In this document: in pieces, positions 18,482 to 28,364 of the stretch
Numbering within the stretch: the stretch's first letter is position 1
How the letters are laid out: the number at the start of each line of letters is the position of its first letter
Origin: Candidatus Marimicrobium litorale
Lineage (GTDB): Bacteria > Pseudomonadota > Gammaproteobacteria > Pseudomonadales > Halieaceae
Direction: 5' to 3'
Length of the DNA: 64,000 nt
Assembly: GCF_026262645.1 (NCBI RefSeq)
Contig: NZ_SHNO01000001.1
Location: 1,178,001 to 1,242,000, forward strand
Program-made: the position numbers and the translations under genes
The notes under the pieces: generated by a model
What the model saw: the letters and a program-made list of their open reading frames with translations, nothing else
The model's database searches: none
Told to the model about the DNA's origin: nothing

Positions 18482-18510
18482 GCTTGCACTTTAACGAGGA
18501 CTACCTTTCG

Positions 18511-19467
18511 ATGAATGAACAAGAACAAAAAGCGTTCGAAGACGAGATCTATGCTTTCGTGGGGCAGATTGTATACCCCACCACGCCTGCTCCCGATAAT
18601 ATAAACGAGACCATGATCCGGCAATGGTCAGAGATCCTCGGCGAAACCAATCCCGCCTATCTCGATGCCGACTGGGCCGCAAATAGCGCCCGCGGCCACA
18701 CCATCGCTCCTCCGGCCATGATGTACGTCTGGGGCCAGGAAGGTTTTCAGGTCACCAAGGGACGCGCACCCAACGCGATGTCTACCTTGGTAGAGACTTT
18801 CAATCGGCACGGCTTTACCGGCGTCCTCGGTACAAACGTAAAGCAGCAGTACATGAAAGAAAGCGGTATTGGTGACAACATCTCCGTACACATGATCATC
18901 GACAATATTTCCGAGCGCAAAACAACCGCTCGCGGCACCGGTTACTTTTTCGAAACGCTGTCCACCTTCACCGACCAGCACGATGACGTGGTGGGAACAC
19001 AGCGCTTCAAGGTATTGAAGTTTGTTCCCCAGGAGCAACCAGCTGCAGTGAGTGATGACAGCGCGCTTGCAGTACCCACACGCATACCTTCACCCCGCGG
19101 GCACGACAACAAGTGGTGGTGGGATGCCTGTGACGAGGGCAAGGTGCTGATTCAGCGCTGCAAGAACTGCCAAACATTGCGTCATCCGCCACGGCCCATG
19201 TGCGGAGAATGCCAGTCCATGGAATGGGATTCTATTGAATCGACACTCGATGGCGAAATCATGTCCTACACCTGTTTGCGTCATCCGGTGATTCCGGGCT
19301 ATCCCAAAGATCCAATCTGCGCGGTTATCAAGCTTGGCGAAGGCACACATTTCGTCGCTAACATTGTTGGCTGTGAGTATGAGCACCTTCATATAGGCAT
19401 GAAAGTCAAAGGCAAGGTCGAACAGGTAGACGAAAAAACCGTGCTGCCGCAGTTTTACCCGGTCTAG
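18511..19467 (+). CDS. MaoC-like/DUF35 fusion, ChsH2-like subunit of a steroid enoyl-CoA hydratase
   Basis: 318 residues from ATG 18511; an in-frame upstream ATG (18484) has no better start signal. Residues 1-170 form a hot-dog MaoC-like domain without the catalytic Asp/His (LGETNPAYLD where MaoC has D-x-N-x-x-H). Residues about 195-318 form a DUF35 domain: zinc ribbon CKNC-x10-CGEC followed by an OB fold (GEIMSYTCLRHPVIPGYP). This is the domain order of ChsH2 (Rv3542c), in which DUF35 docks the Ltp2 aldolase and the N-terminal half pairs with ChsH1. The next gene, 13 bases on, encodes a small MaoC protein. Confidence 0.9.
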   Translation: MNEQEQKAFEDEIYAFVGQIVYPTTPAPDNINETMIRQWSEILGETNPAYLDADWAANSARGHTIAPPAMMYVWGQEGFQVTKGRAPNAMSTLVETFNRHGFTGVLGTNVKQQYMKESGIGDNISVHMIIDNISERKTTARGTGYFFETLSTFTDQHDDVVGTQRFKVLKFVPQEQPAAVSDDSALAVPTRIPSPRGHDNKWWWDACDEGKVLIQRCKNCQTLRHPPRPMCGECQSMEWDSIESTLDGEIMSYTCLRHPVIPGYPKDPICAVIKLGEGTHFVANIVGCEYEHLHIGMKVKGKVEQVDEKTVLPQFYPV

Positions 19468-19480
19468 AGGAACAAGAACA

Positions 19481-19906
19481 ATGAGCGAATACAAAACACT
19501 CACTGCAGCCGACGTTTCCGTCGGAGATAAACTACAGTCGACCGATATCGATATCTCAACGGGCCTTGTCGTCTGCGGCGCACTAGCGACACGTGATTTC
19601 GAACCCGTCCACCACAGTAAGGCTGAAGCGCAGGCCGTGGGCCTCCCGGACGTCTTCATGAACATTCTGACCAGCCAGGGGCTGATGACGCGCTTTGCGA
19701 CCGATTGGTCTGGACCAGAGGCCAAAGTGAACTCTATCGACCTGAAACTCGGCGCGCCCAATATTCCCGGGATGGTAATGGCTATGACCGGAGAGATTAC
19801 CGCTGTCAATGGTGACACCGTCGACATTAACATCCTCGGAGAAAATAATATCTGGGGCATGCACATGCAGGGCACTGTTCAACTCACTCTGCCAAAGGAG
19901 GCATAG
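19481..19906 (+). CDS. Single hot-dog MaoC protein, ChsH1-like catalytic hydratase subunit
   Basis: 141 residues. It keeps the hydratase Asp/His motif missing from its partner: RDFEPVHHSKAEAQAVGLP, then FMNILTSQGLMTRF. A single hot-dog unit of this size matches ChsH1 (Rv3541c), which forms an alpha2-beta2 complex with ChsH2 and hydrates the C17-side-chain enoyl-CoA. It sits 13 bases after the ChsH2-like gene and 2 bases before the thiolase gene, so all three should be translated together. Confidence 0.88.
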   Translation: MSEYKTLTAADVSVGDKLQSTDIDISTGLVVCGALATRDFEPVHHSKAEAQAVGLPDVFMNILTSQGLMTRFATDWSGPEAKVNSIDLKLGAPNIPGMVMAMTGEITAVNGDTVDINILGENNIWGMHMQGTVQLTLPKEA

Positions 19907-19908
19907 CC

Positions 19909-21084
19909 GTGGTTGCAAATATCAAAGACAAGACGGTTATCGTCGGAGCGTACAACACCAAGTTCAGCAAGAACTCTGGCGTATCCGAGCTTTCCCTGGC
20001 AGCGCAGGCGGTAAAGGGCGCGATCGATGACGCGGGCCTCAAGCCCGAAGATATCGACGGTATGGCAACGTTCACAATGGACAGCAACGATGAGATCGAG
20101 GTCGCCCGTGCGGTGGGCTGTGGTGAACTGACTTTTTGGGGACGCTCTCACTACGGCGGGGGCGCAGCGACCGGCAGCCTGCATCAGGCTGTAATGGCAG
20201 TCTCTACCGGCATGGCTGAATGTGTTGCTGTGTTCAGGGCGCTGAACGGCCGTTCGGGGCACCGATTTTCTGATGGCGTATCAGGAGCGATCACAACTGC
20301 AGATGCAATTCACTGGGGCTGGTATATGCCCTATGGCCTGCTGACGCCTGCTAGCTGGGTTGCCATGTTCACGCAGCGCTGGATGCACAATACGGGTGTG
20401 ACAAGAGATGCTCTGTTCGAAGTAGCTCATGCAACCCGCGAGTACGCAGTCAAGAATCCGAACGCATTTTTTTATGATCGTCACTTCGACCGGGAAGAAT
20501 ACGACAACGCGCGCATGATTGCAGACCCCCTGCAGCTCTTTGATTGCTGCCAAGAAAGTGATGGAGCCTCTTGCGTTATTGTCACAACGCCTGAGCGCGC
20601 CAGAGACCTCAAACATCCCGGAGTCAGCGTGCGCGGCGTTTCCCAAGCGGCAGCTCCGGACCAGGAACAAATGACGTCGTTTTATCGCGAAGAATTCGCA
20701 GGTATCCCAGAGATGGAAACGGCGGCTCGCAACTGTTATGAAATGAGTGATTTGACCCCGGATGATATCGATGCAGCGGTAATTTATGACGCATTCTCAC
20801 CTATCGTGCTCTGGCAGATGGAGGCATGGAATTTTTGCGGTCATGGCGAATCCGGCGATTTCGTTCTCGATGGTGCAATGCGTCCGGATGGGCGCCTGCC
20901 CTGCAACACGCATGGAGGTCAGTTGAGCGAAGCGTACATCCACGGCGTCAACGGCATTGTCGAGGCAACAAGGCTGGTACGAGGCACTTCCCTGAACCAG
21001 CCTGACAAAGACGTTAATCACGCTCTGGTCACGTCTGGTGTCGGCATACCGACCGGTGGAGCCATTCTGGGCAAAATGAACTAA
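19909..21084 (+). CDS. SCP2-type thiolase/lipid-transfer protein, Ltp2-like side-chain aldolase
   Basis: 391 residues from GTG 19909, with AAAGGAG 8 bases upstream. The thiolase fold is clear: VSELSLAAQAVKGAIDDAGL, GAATGSLHQAVMAVSTGMAE, ETAARNCYEMSDLTPDDIDAAVIYDAFSP. The C-terminal block (GRLPCNTHGGQLSEAYIHG) matches the SCP-x/Ltp branch. In actinobacteria Ltp2 is a retro-aldolase that pairs with the DUF35 domain of ChsH2 and releases propionyl-CoA, leaving a 17-ketosteroid. The operon order here is the same as that partnership requires. Assignment rests on context plus family features. Confidence 0.88.
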   Translation: MVANIKDKTVIVGAYNTKFSKNSGVSELSLAAQAVKGAIDDAGLKPEDIDGMATFTMDSNDEIEVARAVGCGELTFWGRSHYGGGAATGSLHQAVMAVSTGMAECVAVFRALNGRSGHRFSDGVSGAITTADAIHWGWYMPYGLLTPASWVAMFTQRWMHNTGVTRDALFEVAHATREYAVKNPNAFFYDRHFDREEYDNARMIADPLQLFDCCQESDGASCVIVTTPERARDLKHPGVSVRGVSQAAAPDQEQMTSFYREEFAGIPEMETAARNCYEMSDLTPDDIDAAVIYDAFSPIVLWQMEAWNFCGHGESGDFVLDGAMRPDGRLPCNTHGGQLSEAYIHGVNGIVEATRLVRGTSLNQPDKDVNHALVTSGVGIPTGGAILGKMN

Positions 21085-21260
21085 AGGTTGCGCGGAAAAA
21101 CTAATGATAAATCTGGCCACGACCCGCGGTAGAATGGCGCGCATTATGCTTCGAGACTGCGAGTGATCTGTTAACTTGCCCGCATGAGTTTACCCTGCCA
21201 GCACACAATAAAACGTGGACTCAACCAGTGCTTGGGCACGATATCAAAGGAATCTGCAGT

Positions 21261-22901
21261 GTGAAAAAGAGCAATCCGCGCGTTAATTCAGGCCGCATAC
21301 TACCAGCCATGATGGTCTTTATGACCCTGTTTCTCAACGCCTGCAGCGACAGCAGTAACACTAGTTCGTCAGCATTGAATACATCCTCTCTCGGCGTTCC
21401 CGGGGCGAGCAATGGCAGCGTTTTGCCTGTTACTGCAGCACGCGTAGAGGGGCCAATCGACGGAGCCCCTGTCTTGGTCGGCACATTTATCGACCTCCCC
21501 GGTCTGGGGTACACCACAGAGACCGAGTACCTCGTTTCGGGGAAAGCAAGCGCCTATGTCAACGTGAACGAATTGCAAACCGACGGCAAATGGGAAATAG
21601 CGGCAAGTGAGACAAGTGATTACAAAACCCGTGTCGTCGTCATAAGGCCGACGGACGCTGCTGCATTCAACGGCACGGTCATTATGGAATGGCTGAATGT
21701 CTCAGCAGGCTTCGACTCACCTCCTGACTGGCTGCAGGCCCACACTGAAATCATCCGCAGCGGATTCGCCTGGGTCGGTGTGTCGGCGCAAAAAGTTGGT
21801 GTCGATGCGCTGATAGACGGCACGGCTTGCGCAATCAACCCCACGTGCGTTGGTCCAGACCGTTATGCCAGCCTCGCACTCGATCACCCCGGGGATTTTT
21901 ATTCCTATGATATTTTCTCGCAGGTCGCGCAGGCACTGAGAACGCCCGGTGCGACATCTCTACTGGGGAAGCTTGAGGTAAGCCACATCATAGCGGCAGG
22001 TGAATCACAATCTGCTGGCCGTATGTTGACCTATGTCAACGCCTTCGCTCCCGTACACGCCATGTTTGACGGCTATCTTGTGCATAGTCGTACAGCGGGC
22101 AGCGCGGGTCTGCAACAGGAAGGTATTGGTATTTGTGACGTCGCAATTCCCACGCCGGACATTGTCAACGTCAGGGACGACCTCGGCGTACCGACAATCA
22201 TGCTGCAAACAGAAACCGATCTTTTCATCCTTGGATCCTATCCGGATAACCAGGACGACAGTGATAACTTCAGACTTTGGGAGGTCGCTGGCACCGCACA
22301 TGCAGACCTCTACACGTTTTTACAAGGCCGCCAGGACGATGGCACTGACCCCTCGTTCACTGCAGTAAGCGAAGAGCAAATCCCCGTAAACTTCCCTCCA
22401 TTTACGGTAATCGACTGCACCCCGTTTCCGGTCAACTCCGGTCCACAGCGCCTGGTGGTCAATGCGGCTTTCCGCGCCCTGCACAACTGGATTGTGGATG
22501 AAATTCCGGCACCGCGAGCCGACAGGCTGGAGGTAGCGGGCAATCCAGCCGCTTTCGTCAAGGATGAATTCGGTAATACCCAGGGCGGCGTCCGGACACC
22601 CTACGTGGACTCACCAATCGCGATACTGGAAGGCGAAGGCCAGCCGCAGAGCGACTTCTCTGAGGTAGAAGGCAACTGCGACATCAATCTAGACAACGTG
22701 AACTTCTGCTTCCTGTCCGGTACCACATCTTTGTTTAACGCAAACACTCTCAGTACCCTGTATCAGAGTAATGAAGCATATATCGAAGCCCTGAATACAG
22801 CGACCGACGAAGCCGTGAGCAAAGGTTTCTTGCTGCCTGAAGATGCCGCACTGATCAAGGCAAACGCGGCAAATTCGAACATTTTCGAAAATGCTCCCTG
22901 A
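21261..22901 (+). CDS. Lipoprotein alpha/beta-hydrolase domain protein (Abhydrolase_10-like)
   Basis: 546 residues from GTG 21261, chosen because AAAGGA lies 9 bases upstream and the N-terminus then reads as a lipoprotein signal (FMTLFLNAC, lipidated Cys near residue 28). The mature protein has the nucleophile elbow GESQSAG, a late VAGTAHADLY block that supplies the His, and VVIRPTDAAAFNGTVIMEWLNVS, all typical of the PF20091 family. It is probably a membrane-anchored esterase in the periplasm or cell surface. It follows the Ltp2-like gene by 176 bases, and might hydrolyse a sterol or fatty ester before uptake; that is a guess from position. Confidence 0.85.
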   Translation: MKKSNPRVNSGRILPAMMVFMTLFLNACSDSSNTSSSALNTSSLGVPGASNGSVLPVTAARVEGPIDGAPVLVGTFIDLPGLGYTTETEYLVSGKASAYVNVNELQTDGKWEIAASETSDYKTRVVVIRPTDAAAFNGTVIMEWLNVSAGFDSPPDWLQAHTEIIRSGFAWVGVSAQKVGVDALIDGTACAINPTCVGPDRYASLALDHPGDFYSYDIFSQVAQALRTPGATSLLGKLEVSHIIAAGESQSAGRMLTYVNAFAPVHAMFDGYLVHSRTAGSAGLQQEGIGICDVAIPTPDIVNVRDDLGVPTIMLQTETDLFILGSYPDNQDDSDNFRLWEVAGTAHADLYTFLQGRQDDGTDPSFTAVSEEQIPVNFPPFTVIDCTPFPVNSGPQRLVVNAAFRALHNWIVDEIPAPRADRLEVAGNPAAFVKDEFGNTQGGVRTPYVDSPIAILEGEGQPQSDFSEVEGNCDINLDNVNFCFLSGTTSLFNANTLSTLYQSNEAYIEALNTATDEAVSKGFLLPEDAALIKANAANSNIFENAP

Positions 22902-22980
22902 GTTATATCGCAACATCTATCGTTGGTACAGTGCCTACGAGCAAGGCGGAATTGATGCGGGACCCTAAAAACCCTGAAAA

Positions 22981-24468
22981 CTAGGGCGCATGTTCAAAAA
23001 CCTCGTTATAGAAGCCTCCGTGAAAGCCGAAAGGCACATGGTGCTCCAGTGGAATAACGGCAACCTCTGTCTGCATATCTTGTGCATCGACAATCACAAT
23101 CTCGCTTTTTCTTCGCGCATGGTTGTAAACAATTGAAAGGAGATAACCGTCATCCTCTGCATTACTGCCAGCGCGCCGAATAAAATTGGCTTCAGAAGTG
23201 AAGCGTCCCTCTCCGTAATCGTGCAGCGTCATCTCACCAGTGTGATGATCAAGCTTCTGCATTGCGTTAAACCAGTAGGGTGTGCCGTTTTCGACGATGG
23301 TTCCCAACCAGGTATAACGGTTTTCAAGTCCGGTTTTATCGGGATGCCAAACAGGAAACTCACCCGCCAGTGCGCCGTTGACTGGACTTCTGCTGGCACA
23401 GCCCGAGTTGAGGTTCAGGGTAAAACGGTTCAGAACCGCACCATTCTCCTGGAAACGAAAATCGACGCCACGCTCGGCAAACACATCTGACAGACCGTCC
23501 ATCACGTCCATTTGGTCAACACACAGCGCGTCGACAAATAGTTCGTCTCCCTCCACATGCGCATTACCCAGATGAAATCCAAAAAACGCATCGAATTCAT
23601 ACTCTTTGACTATGTCACCGTTTTCGAGGTTCATGACGACTATTTTAGTTTTTTCAGCGTCGTCAAAATCAATCGATTCCAGAATACTGCTCAAACCGAA
23701 GAGGAACCGGAACGGCCTCCGCATGAAAGCAGGACAAAGGACAAATACAGCGTAGTTTTCGCTAATAGCGAAATCGTGGCACATCGAATAATCGCCCACA
23801 TACTGTGAGCGATTTGCACGCACCTCACCGCTGGAATCGATTCGATAAAAATGCAGCTTTGGCTTGGGCACCCCAAACACGCCGAAGTTGTAAAGTGAGC
23901 CCGTGCGTGGATCAAGGCGAGGGTGTGCTGAGAAGGGCTGACTGGATGCCAGACCACCCTCATAGTTGTACTCGCCAATGGTCTCCAACGTTGTAGGGTT
24001 TAGCTCCCATGGCTTACCCCCTTCCCACAAAGCCAGCAGCTTGCCTCCGTGGAGAATGACGCTGGTGTTTGCTGCATTACCGGGAGCACGGAACATATTC
24101 TTTAACATACCACCTGGAATTTGCGTTCCAACACCGCGGTATAAAATGCGCTGAGCGGCAGTCTCGTTGACATATTTGGGGGTTCGTACATACCGGTTCT
24201 TGTAGTGTACGCGGCCGTTTGTGATGGTGACCGCGTTAATCATGCCATCGCCGTCAAAGAAGTGACCGTACTGCTGATCGCCGATTTTGTTACGGCCCAC
24301 GCAACTGAGGAACAGCGTGCCCTCGATATCAGTGGGCACCTCACCCTTGACCGCAGCGGCATCGATCCACAGAGACGTCTCATCGTACAACGTCTCCCAG
24401 CCCTGCAGCTCACAACCCGGGTGGACGCGGGGTTTACTGGGTATGCCCTTCTGGAGCGCAATATTCAT
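22981..24468 (-). CDS. Carotenoid cleavage oxygenase family (RPE65-like) protein
   Basis: 495 residues. The four iron-ligand His regions of the seven-bladed propeller family are recognisable: SAHPRLDPRTGSLYNF, CHDFAISENY, FHLGNAHVEGDE and the terminal FGFHGGFYNEVF. The family cleaves double bonds of carotenoids, stilbenes or isoeugenol-type phenylpropenes using O2 and Fe(II). There is no signal peptide. It is convergent with the lipoprotein hydrolase and 176 bases from the MaoC gene on the same strand. Substrate unknown. Confidence 0.92.
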   Translation of the reverse strand: MNIALQKGIPSKPRVHPGCELQGWETLYDETSLWIDAAAVKGEVPTDIEGTLFLSCVGRNKIGDQQYGHFFDGDGMINAVTITNGRVHYKNRYVRTPKYVNETAAQRILYRGVGTQIPGGMLKNMFRAPGNAANTSVILHGGKLLALWEGGKPWELNPTTLETIGEYNYEGGLASSQPFSAHPRLDPRTGSLYNFGVFGVPKPKLHFYRIDSSGEVRANRSQYVGDYSMCHDFAISENYAVFVLCPAFMRRPFRFLFGLSSILESIDFDDAEKTKIVVMNLENGDIVKEYEFDAFFGFHLGNAHVEGDELFVDALCVDQMDVMDGLSDVFAERGVDFRFQENGAVLNRFTLNLNSGCASRSPVNGALAGEFPVWHPDKTGLENRYTWLGTIVENGTPYWFNAMQKLDHHTGEMTLHDYGEGRFTSEANFIRRAGSNAEDDGYLLSIVYNHARRKSEIVIVDAQDMQTEVAVIPLEHHVPFGFHGGFYNEVFEHAP

Positions 24469-24644
24469 AGGTGATCCTCCTCCCTGAGCCGCAGGTCCCG
24501 CGTCTCCTTCTCGACGTTACTCCTTTGCCGGAGCCACTTCAATGTTCGCTCTATCGCGTCAGGCCAGACAGACACCGCCGTGGCCAGACTATTTCGTTTC
24601 GCCGGCGAACAGATGGAAGGGCCCTGCCCTGTCTTATGACAGGA

Positions 24645-25112
24645 CTACACGTAGATAATAATGAGCTCGTAAATGAGGACAGGACGTTCATCCTGGCCGA
24701 CAACATGGATATGCTGCTCCAGAACCATTTTGGTTCCCTTTGGTGATGCACTCACCTCCCTGACGCGATTACGGCTGTGCACCGAACTGCCAACCGGCAC
24801 CGGACCGGTGAACCGCAGCTTGTCCGACCCGTAATTCAACACACTGTTGAAGCCAGTAAGCTCGTAGGCGGCTTTTCCACGCATTTTCGGCATCAATACC
24901 AGTGTCAGAAAACCATGGGCGATCGTAGTGCCAAAGGGGCTATCAGTCCTAGATTTTTCCACGTCAACATGAATCCAGTTGTGATCCCCCGTAAGTTCGG
25001 CAAACTGATTTACCAGATCCTGCGAGACCTCCAGTGGTTCGCTCCAGGCGCCAAAATCGTCGGACACCAGCTCTTGCAACGCCTCGACATCATCGTATTG
25101 ATACTTTTTCAT
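24645..25112 (-). CDS. MaoC-family (R)-enoyl-CoA hydratase
   Basis: 155 residues, a single hot-dog hydratase. The catalytic Asp/His motif is intact: LTGDHNWIHVD, followed by FGTTIAHGFLTL. Such enzymes hydrate trans-2-enoyl-CoA to the (R)-3-hydroxyacyl-CoA. It is divergent from the FadA5-like thiolase across 267 bases, and may supply the hydratase step of the same beta-oxidation spiral. It would be co-transcribed, at most loosely, with the carotenoid oxygenase 176 bases downstream. Confidence 0.9.
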   Translation of the reverse strand: MKKYQYDDVEALQELVSDDFGAWSEPLEVSQDLVNQFAELTGDHNWIHVDVEKSRTDSPFGTTIAHGFLTLVLMPKMRGKAAYELTGFNSVLNYGSDKLRFTGPVPVGSSVHSRNRVREVSASPKGTKMVLEQHIHVVGQDERPVLIYELIIIYV

Positions 25113-25307
25113 GCATTCACCCTGCTCGCGTCATATGGGGCCGCACATGGTACAAGGGCACCCACGCCCAACCAATGAGGCGACAGCCTAAACAGCTATA
25201 CCATTCACGAATTCCAACCGGTGCAACGGTGCCGGGAACGCGCCAAAAACGGCAAAATAGGAGTCCGTAATAAGCTTCACATCTATCGAACGGCGCCTCC
25301 CGTCTAG

Positions 25308-26558
<1,251 letters not shown>

Positions 26559-26603
26559 TCCGGGATCGCCGCGGGCGACCCCTACTACAGCAAGGAGATT
26601 TTC

Positions 26604-27518
26604 ATGGGAGACCTGACAGGCAAAGTTGCCATCATCACGGGTGCAGGACGCGGACTTGGCCGCGAGGAGGCGCTGCAGCTCGCGCAGCAGGGTGCACGGA
26701 TTGTAATTAACGACATCAATCGTCCAGATGCGGAGGAGGCAGCCCACGCCACCGTAGACGAGATCGTTGCTTTTGGCGGTGAAGCCATCGCGGTATTCGG
26801 TGACTGTGCCGATAGCAATGATGCCGAAAACCTCATGAAGACCGCTTTGGATACCTATGGGGATCTCAACATATTGGTCAACAATGCCGGCTTTTGTCGA
26901 GACAAAACGGTCTTCGGTATGAGTGATGACGAATTCGATTCTGTGGTCCGTGTCCATCTGCGCGGTCACTTCGTAAACATGCGCAATGCCACCGCCTATT
27001 GGAGAAATAAAGCCAAATCGGGCGAGGATGTCTACGGCCGCCTGGTCAGCACGTCCTCCGAAGCGGCCATCTACGGCTCTGCCGGCCAGCCTAATTATGC
27101 TGCAGCCAAGGCAGGCATCATTGCCATGACAATGGGTGCAGCACAGCTGCTCGACAAATATGGCATCACCTGTAATGTCATCATGCCCCGGGCACTGACC
27201 GACATGACATCTGGCGGGCAAACAGCAGAGATGTTTGCACCCCCGGAAGACGGCAGCTTCCATCTGTTTGATCCGGCGAATGTCGCCCCCCTGGTCGGCT
27301 ACCTCGCTTCACCAGAGGCGGGACGCATCTCCGGCGAAGTCATGGTGGTTTGGGGCAATGAGGTCTCTATTCTGGAACGACCTAAATCACTGGATGCCAT
27401 CGCCAACCCCAAAGGCGCCTGCAAATGGGAGGTCGATGACCTTCATTCAGCACTGGCAGCGCACTACGACGAGAACTATGTCACGGTCTGGGGTGGTTAC
27501 TCAGTTCCCCCGTACTAA
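26604..27518 (+). CDS. SDR of the ChsB1/17-beta-HSD4 type, beta-hydroxyacyl-CoA dehydrogenase
   Basis: 304 residues, ATG with AAGGAG 6 bases upstream. TGAGRGLGREEA binds NAD, NNAGFCRD follows, and the catalytic set is SSEAAIYG plus PNYAAAKAG. The blocks DDEFDSVVRVHLRGHF and ATAYWRNKAK are close to the remembered Rv3502c (ChsB1) sequence, an enzyme that oxidises the side-chain 3-hydroxyacyl-CoA before FadA5. Its extended C-terminus (about 50 residues past the SDR core) also fits that family. It is directly downstream of the FadA5-like gene. Confidence 0.88.
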   Translation: MGDLTGKVAIITGAGRGLGREEALQLAQQGARIVINDINRPDAEEAAHATVDEIVAFGGEAIAVFGDCADSNDAENLMKTALDTYGDLNILVNNAGFCRDKTVFGMSDDEFDSVVRVHLRGHFVNMRNATAYWRNKAKSGEDVYGRLVSTSSEAAIYGSAGQPNYAAAKAGIIAMTMGAAQLLDKYGITCNVIMPRALTDMTSGGQTAEMFAPPEDGSFHLFDPANVAPLVGYLASPEAGRISGEVMVVWGNEVSILERPKSLDAIANPKGACKWEVDDLHSALAAHYDENYVTVWGGYSVPPY

Positions 27519-27542
27519 ATCCGGTTTAGAGGCGACGCGTTT

Positions 27543-27567
27543 GCTCAAATATCAATAATATTTGAGC
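27543..27567. terminator. Hairpin between convergent SDR genes
   Basis: GCTCAAATAT (27543-27552) and ATATTTGAGC (27558-27567) are 10-bp perfect arms with a five-base loop, lying at the junction of two convergent genes and overlapping the last codons of the reverse-strand SDR. It could stop transcripts from both sides. No long T tract follows, so efficiency is uncertain. Confidence 0.45.
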
Positions 27568-28312
27568 GAACAAGTATCCCGCCGTCGACCACCAGGTCAT
27601 GCCCGGTTATAAATGAAGCGCGCTCAGAACACAGGTAAACCACAGCGTCTGCTACTTCATGTGGTTCTGCGAGACGCCCCATAGGATGAGCACTGAGCGT
27701 CTTCTCCCGCAATTCGGGCATTTTTTCCAGATAGAATGCCATGCCGCCTGAATTTATCCCTCCAGGGCACACGGTGTTCACTCGAATACCGCGCTTGGCA
27801 TACTCCACCGCTACGGTTTTGCTGAGATTAATGACCCCTCCCTTGGCCGCCGCATACGCTGATTGGTGCGCTTCCCCGCGCATTCCGGATATTGAGGCAA
27901 TGTTAACGATCGCCCCCCCGCCCGAGGCCTCAATCAGCGGCAGCTGATATTTCATACACAACCATACGCCCCTGAGAGAAACGCCCATGCAGCGATCCCA
28001 CTCACTTTCGTCGAGGGCGGTAACGGGCTTATTGGGTACACCGAGCGAGGCATTATTGGACACCATATGCAACGCGCCAAAATGCTGGCGAATGGTCTCT
28101 ATCACGCGCTGCACATCATCTGTCTGTGACATATCCGCCTGCACGGCCAGACCCTCGCCGCCAGAGGCCTCCACTCGCGCAAGGGTCTGTTGAGCTGCAT
28201 CGCCATTGATATCTGCTACGACCACGCTGGCGCCCTCCGCGGCAAAAGCGTCCGCAGTGGCGCGACCGGTTCCGGCGCCCCCTCCCATCACCAATGCAAC
28301 CTTACCCTTCAT
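27545..28312 (-). CDS. Short-chain dehydrogenase/reductase (SDR)
   Basis: 255 residues from ATG 28312; in-frame TTG and GTG codons just upstream are less likely starts. Cofactor motif GGGAGTGRATA with VVADIN after it indicates NAD preference. SNNASLG replaces the common NNAG. The catalytic set is NIASISG and YAAAKGG. It ends with ITGHDLVVDGG. It is the last gene of the reverse-strand run LLM/cupin/P450/SDR, 52 bases after the P450, and would oxidise an alcohol produced by it, for example at the terminal side-chain carbon. That role is inferred. Confidence 0.88.
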   Translation of the reverse strand: MKGKVALVMGGGAGTGRATADAFAAEGASVVVADINGDAAQQTLARVEASGGEGLAVQADMSQTDDVQRVIETIRQHFGALHMVSNNASLGVPNKPVTALDESEWDRCMGVSLRGVWLCMKYQLPLIEASGGGAIVNIASISGMRGEAHQSAYAAAKGGVINLSKTVAVEYAKRGIRVNTVCPGGINSGGMAFYLEKMPELREKTLSAHPMGRLAEPHEVADAVVYLCSERASFITGHDLVVDGGILVRSNIIDI

Positions 28313-28364
28313 CACGCGTCTCAAAACCCCTCATGCCGCCGCGAGTCCGCTGCTTACCCCGGCA

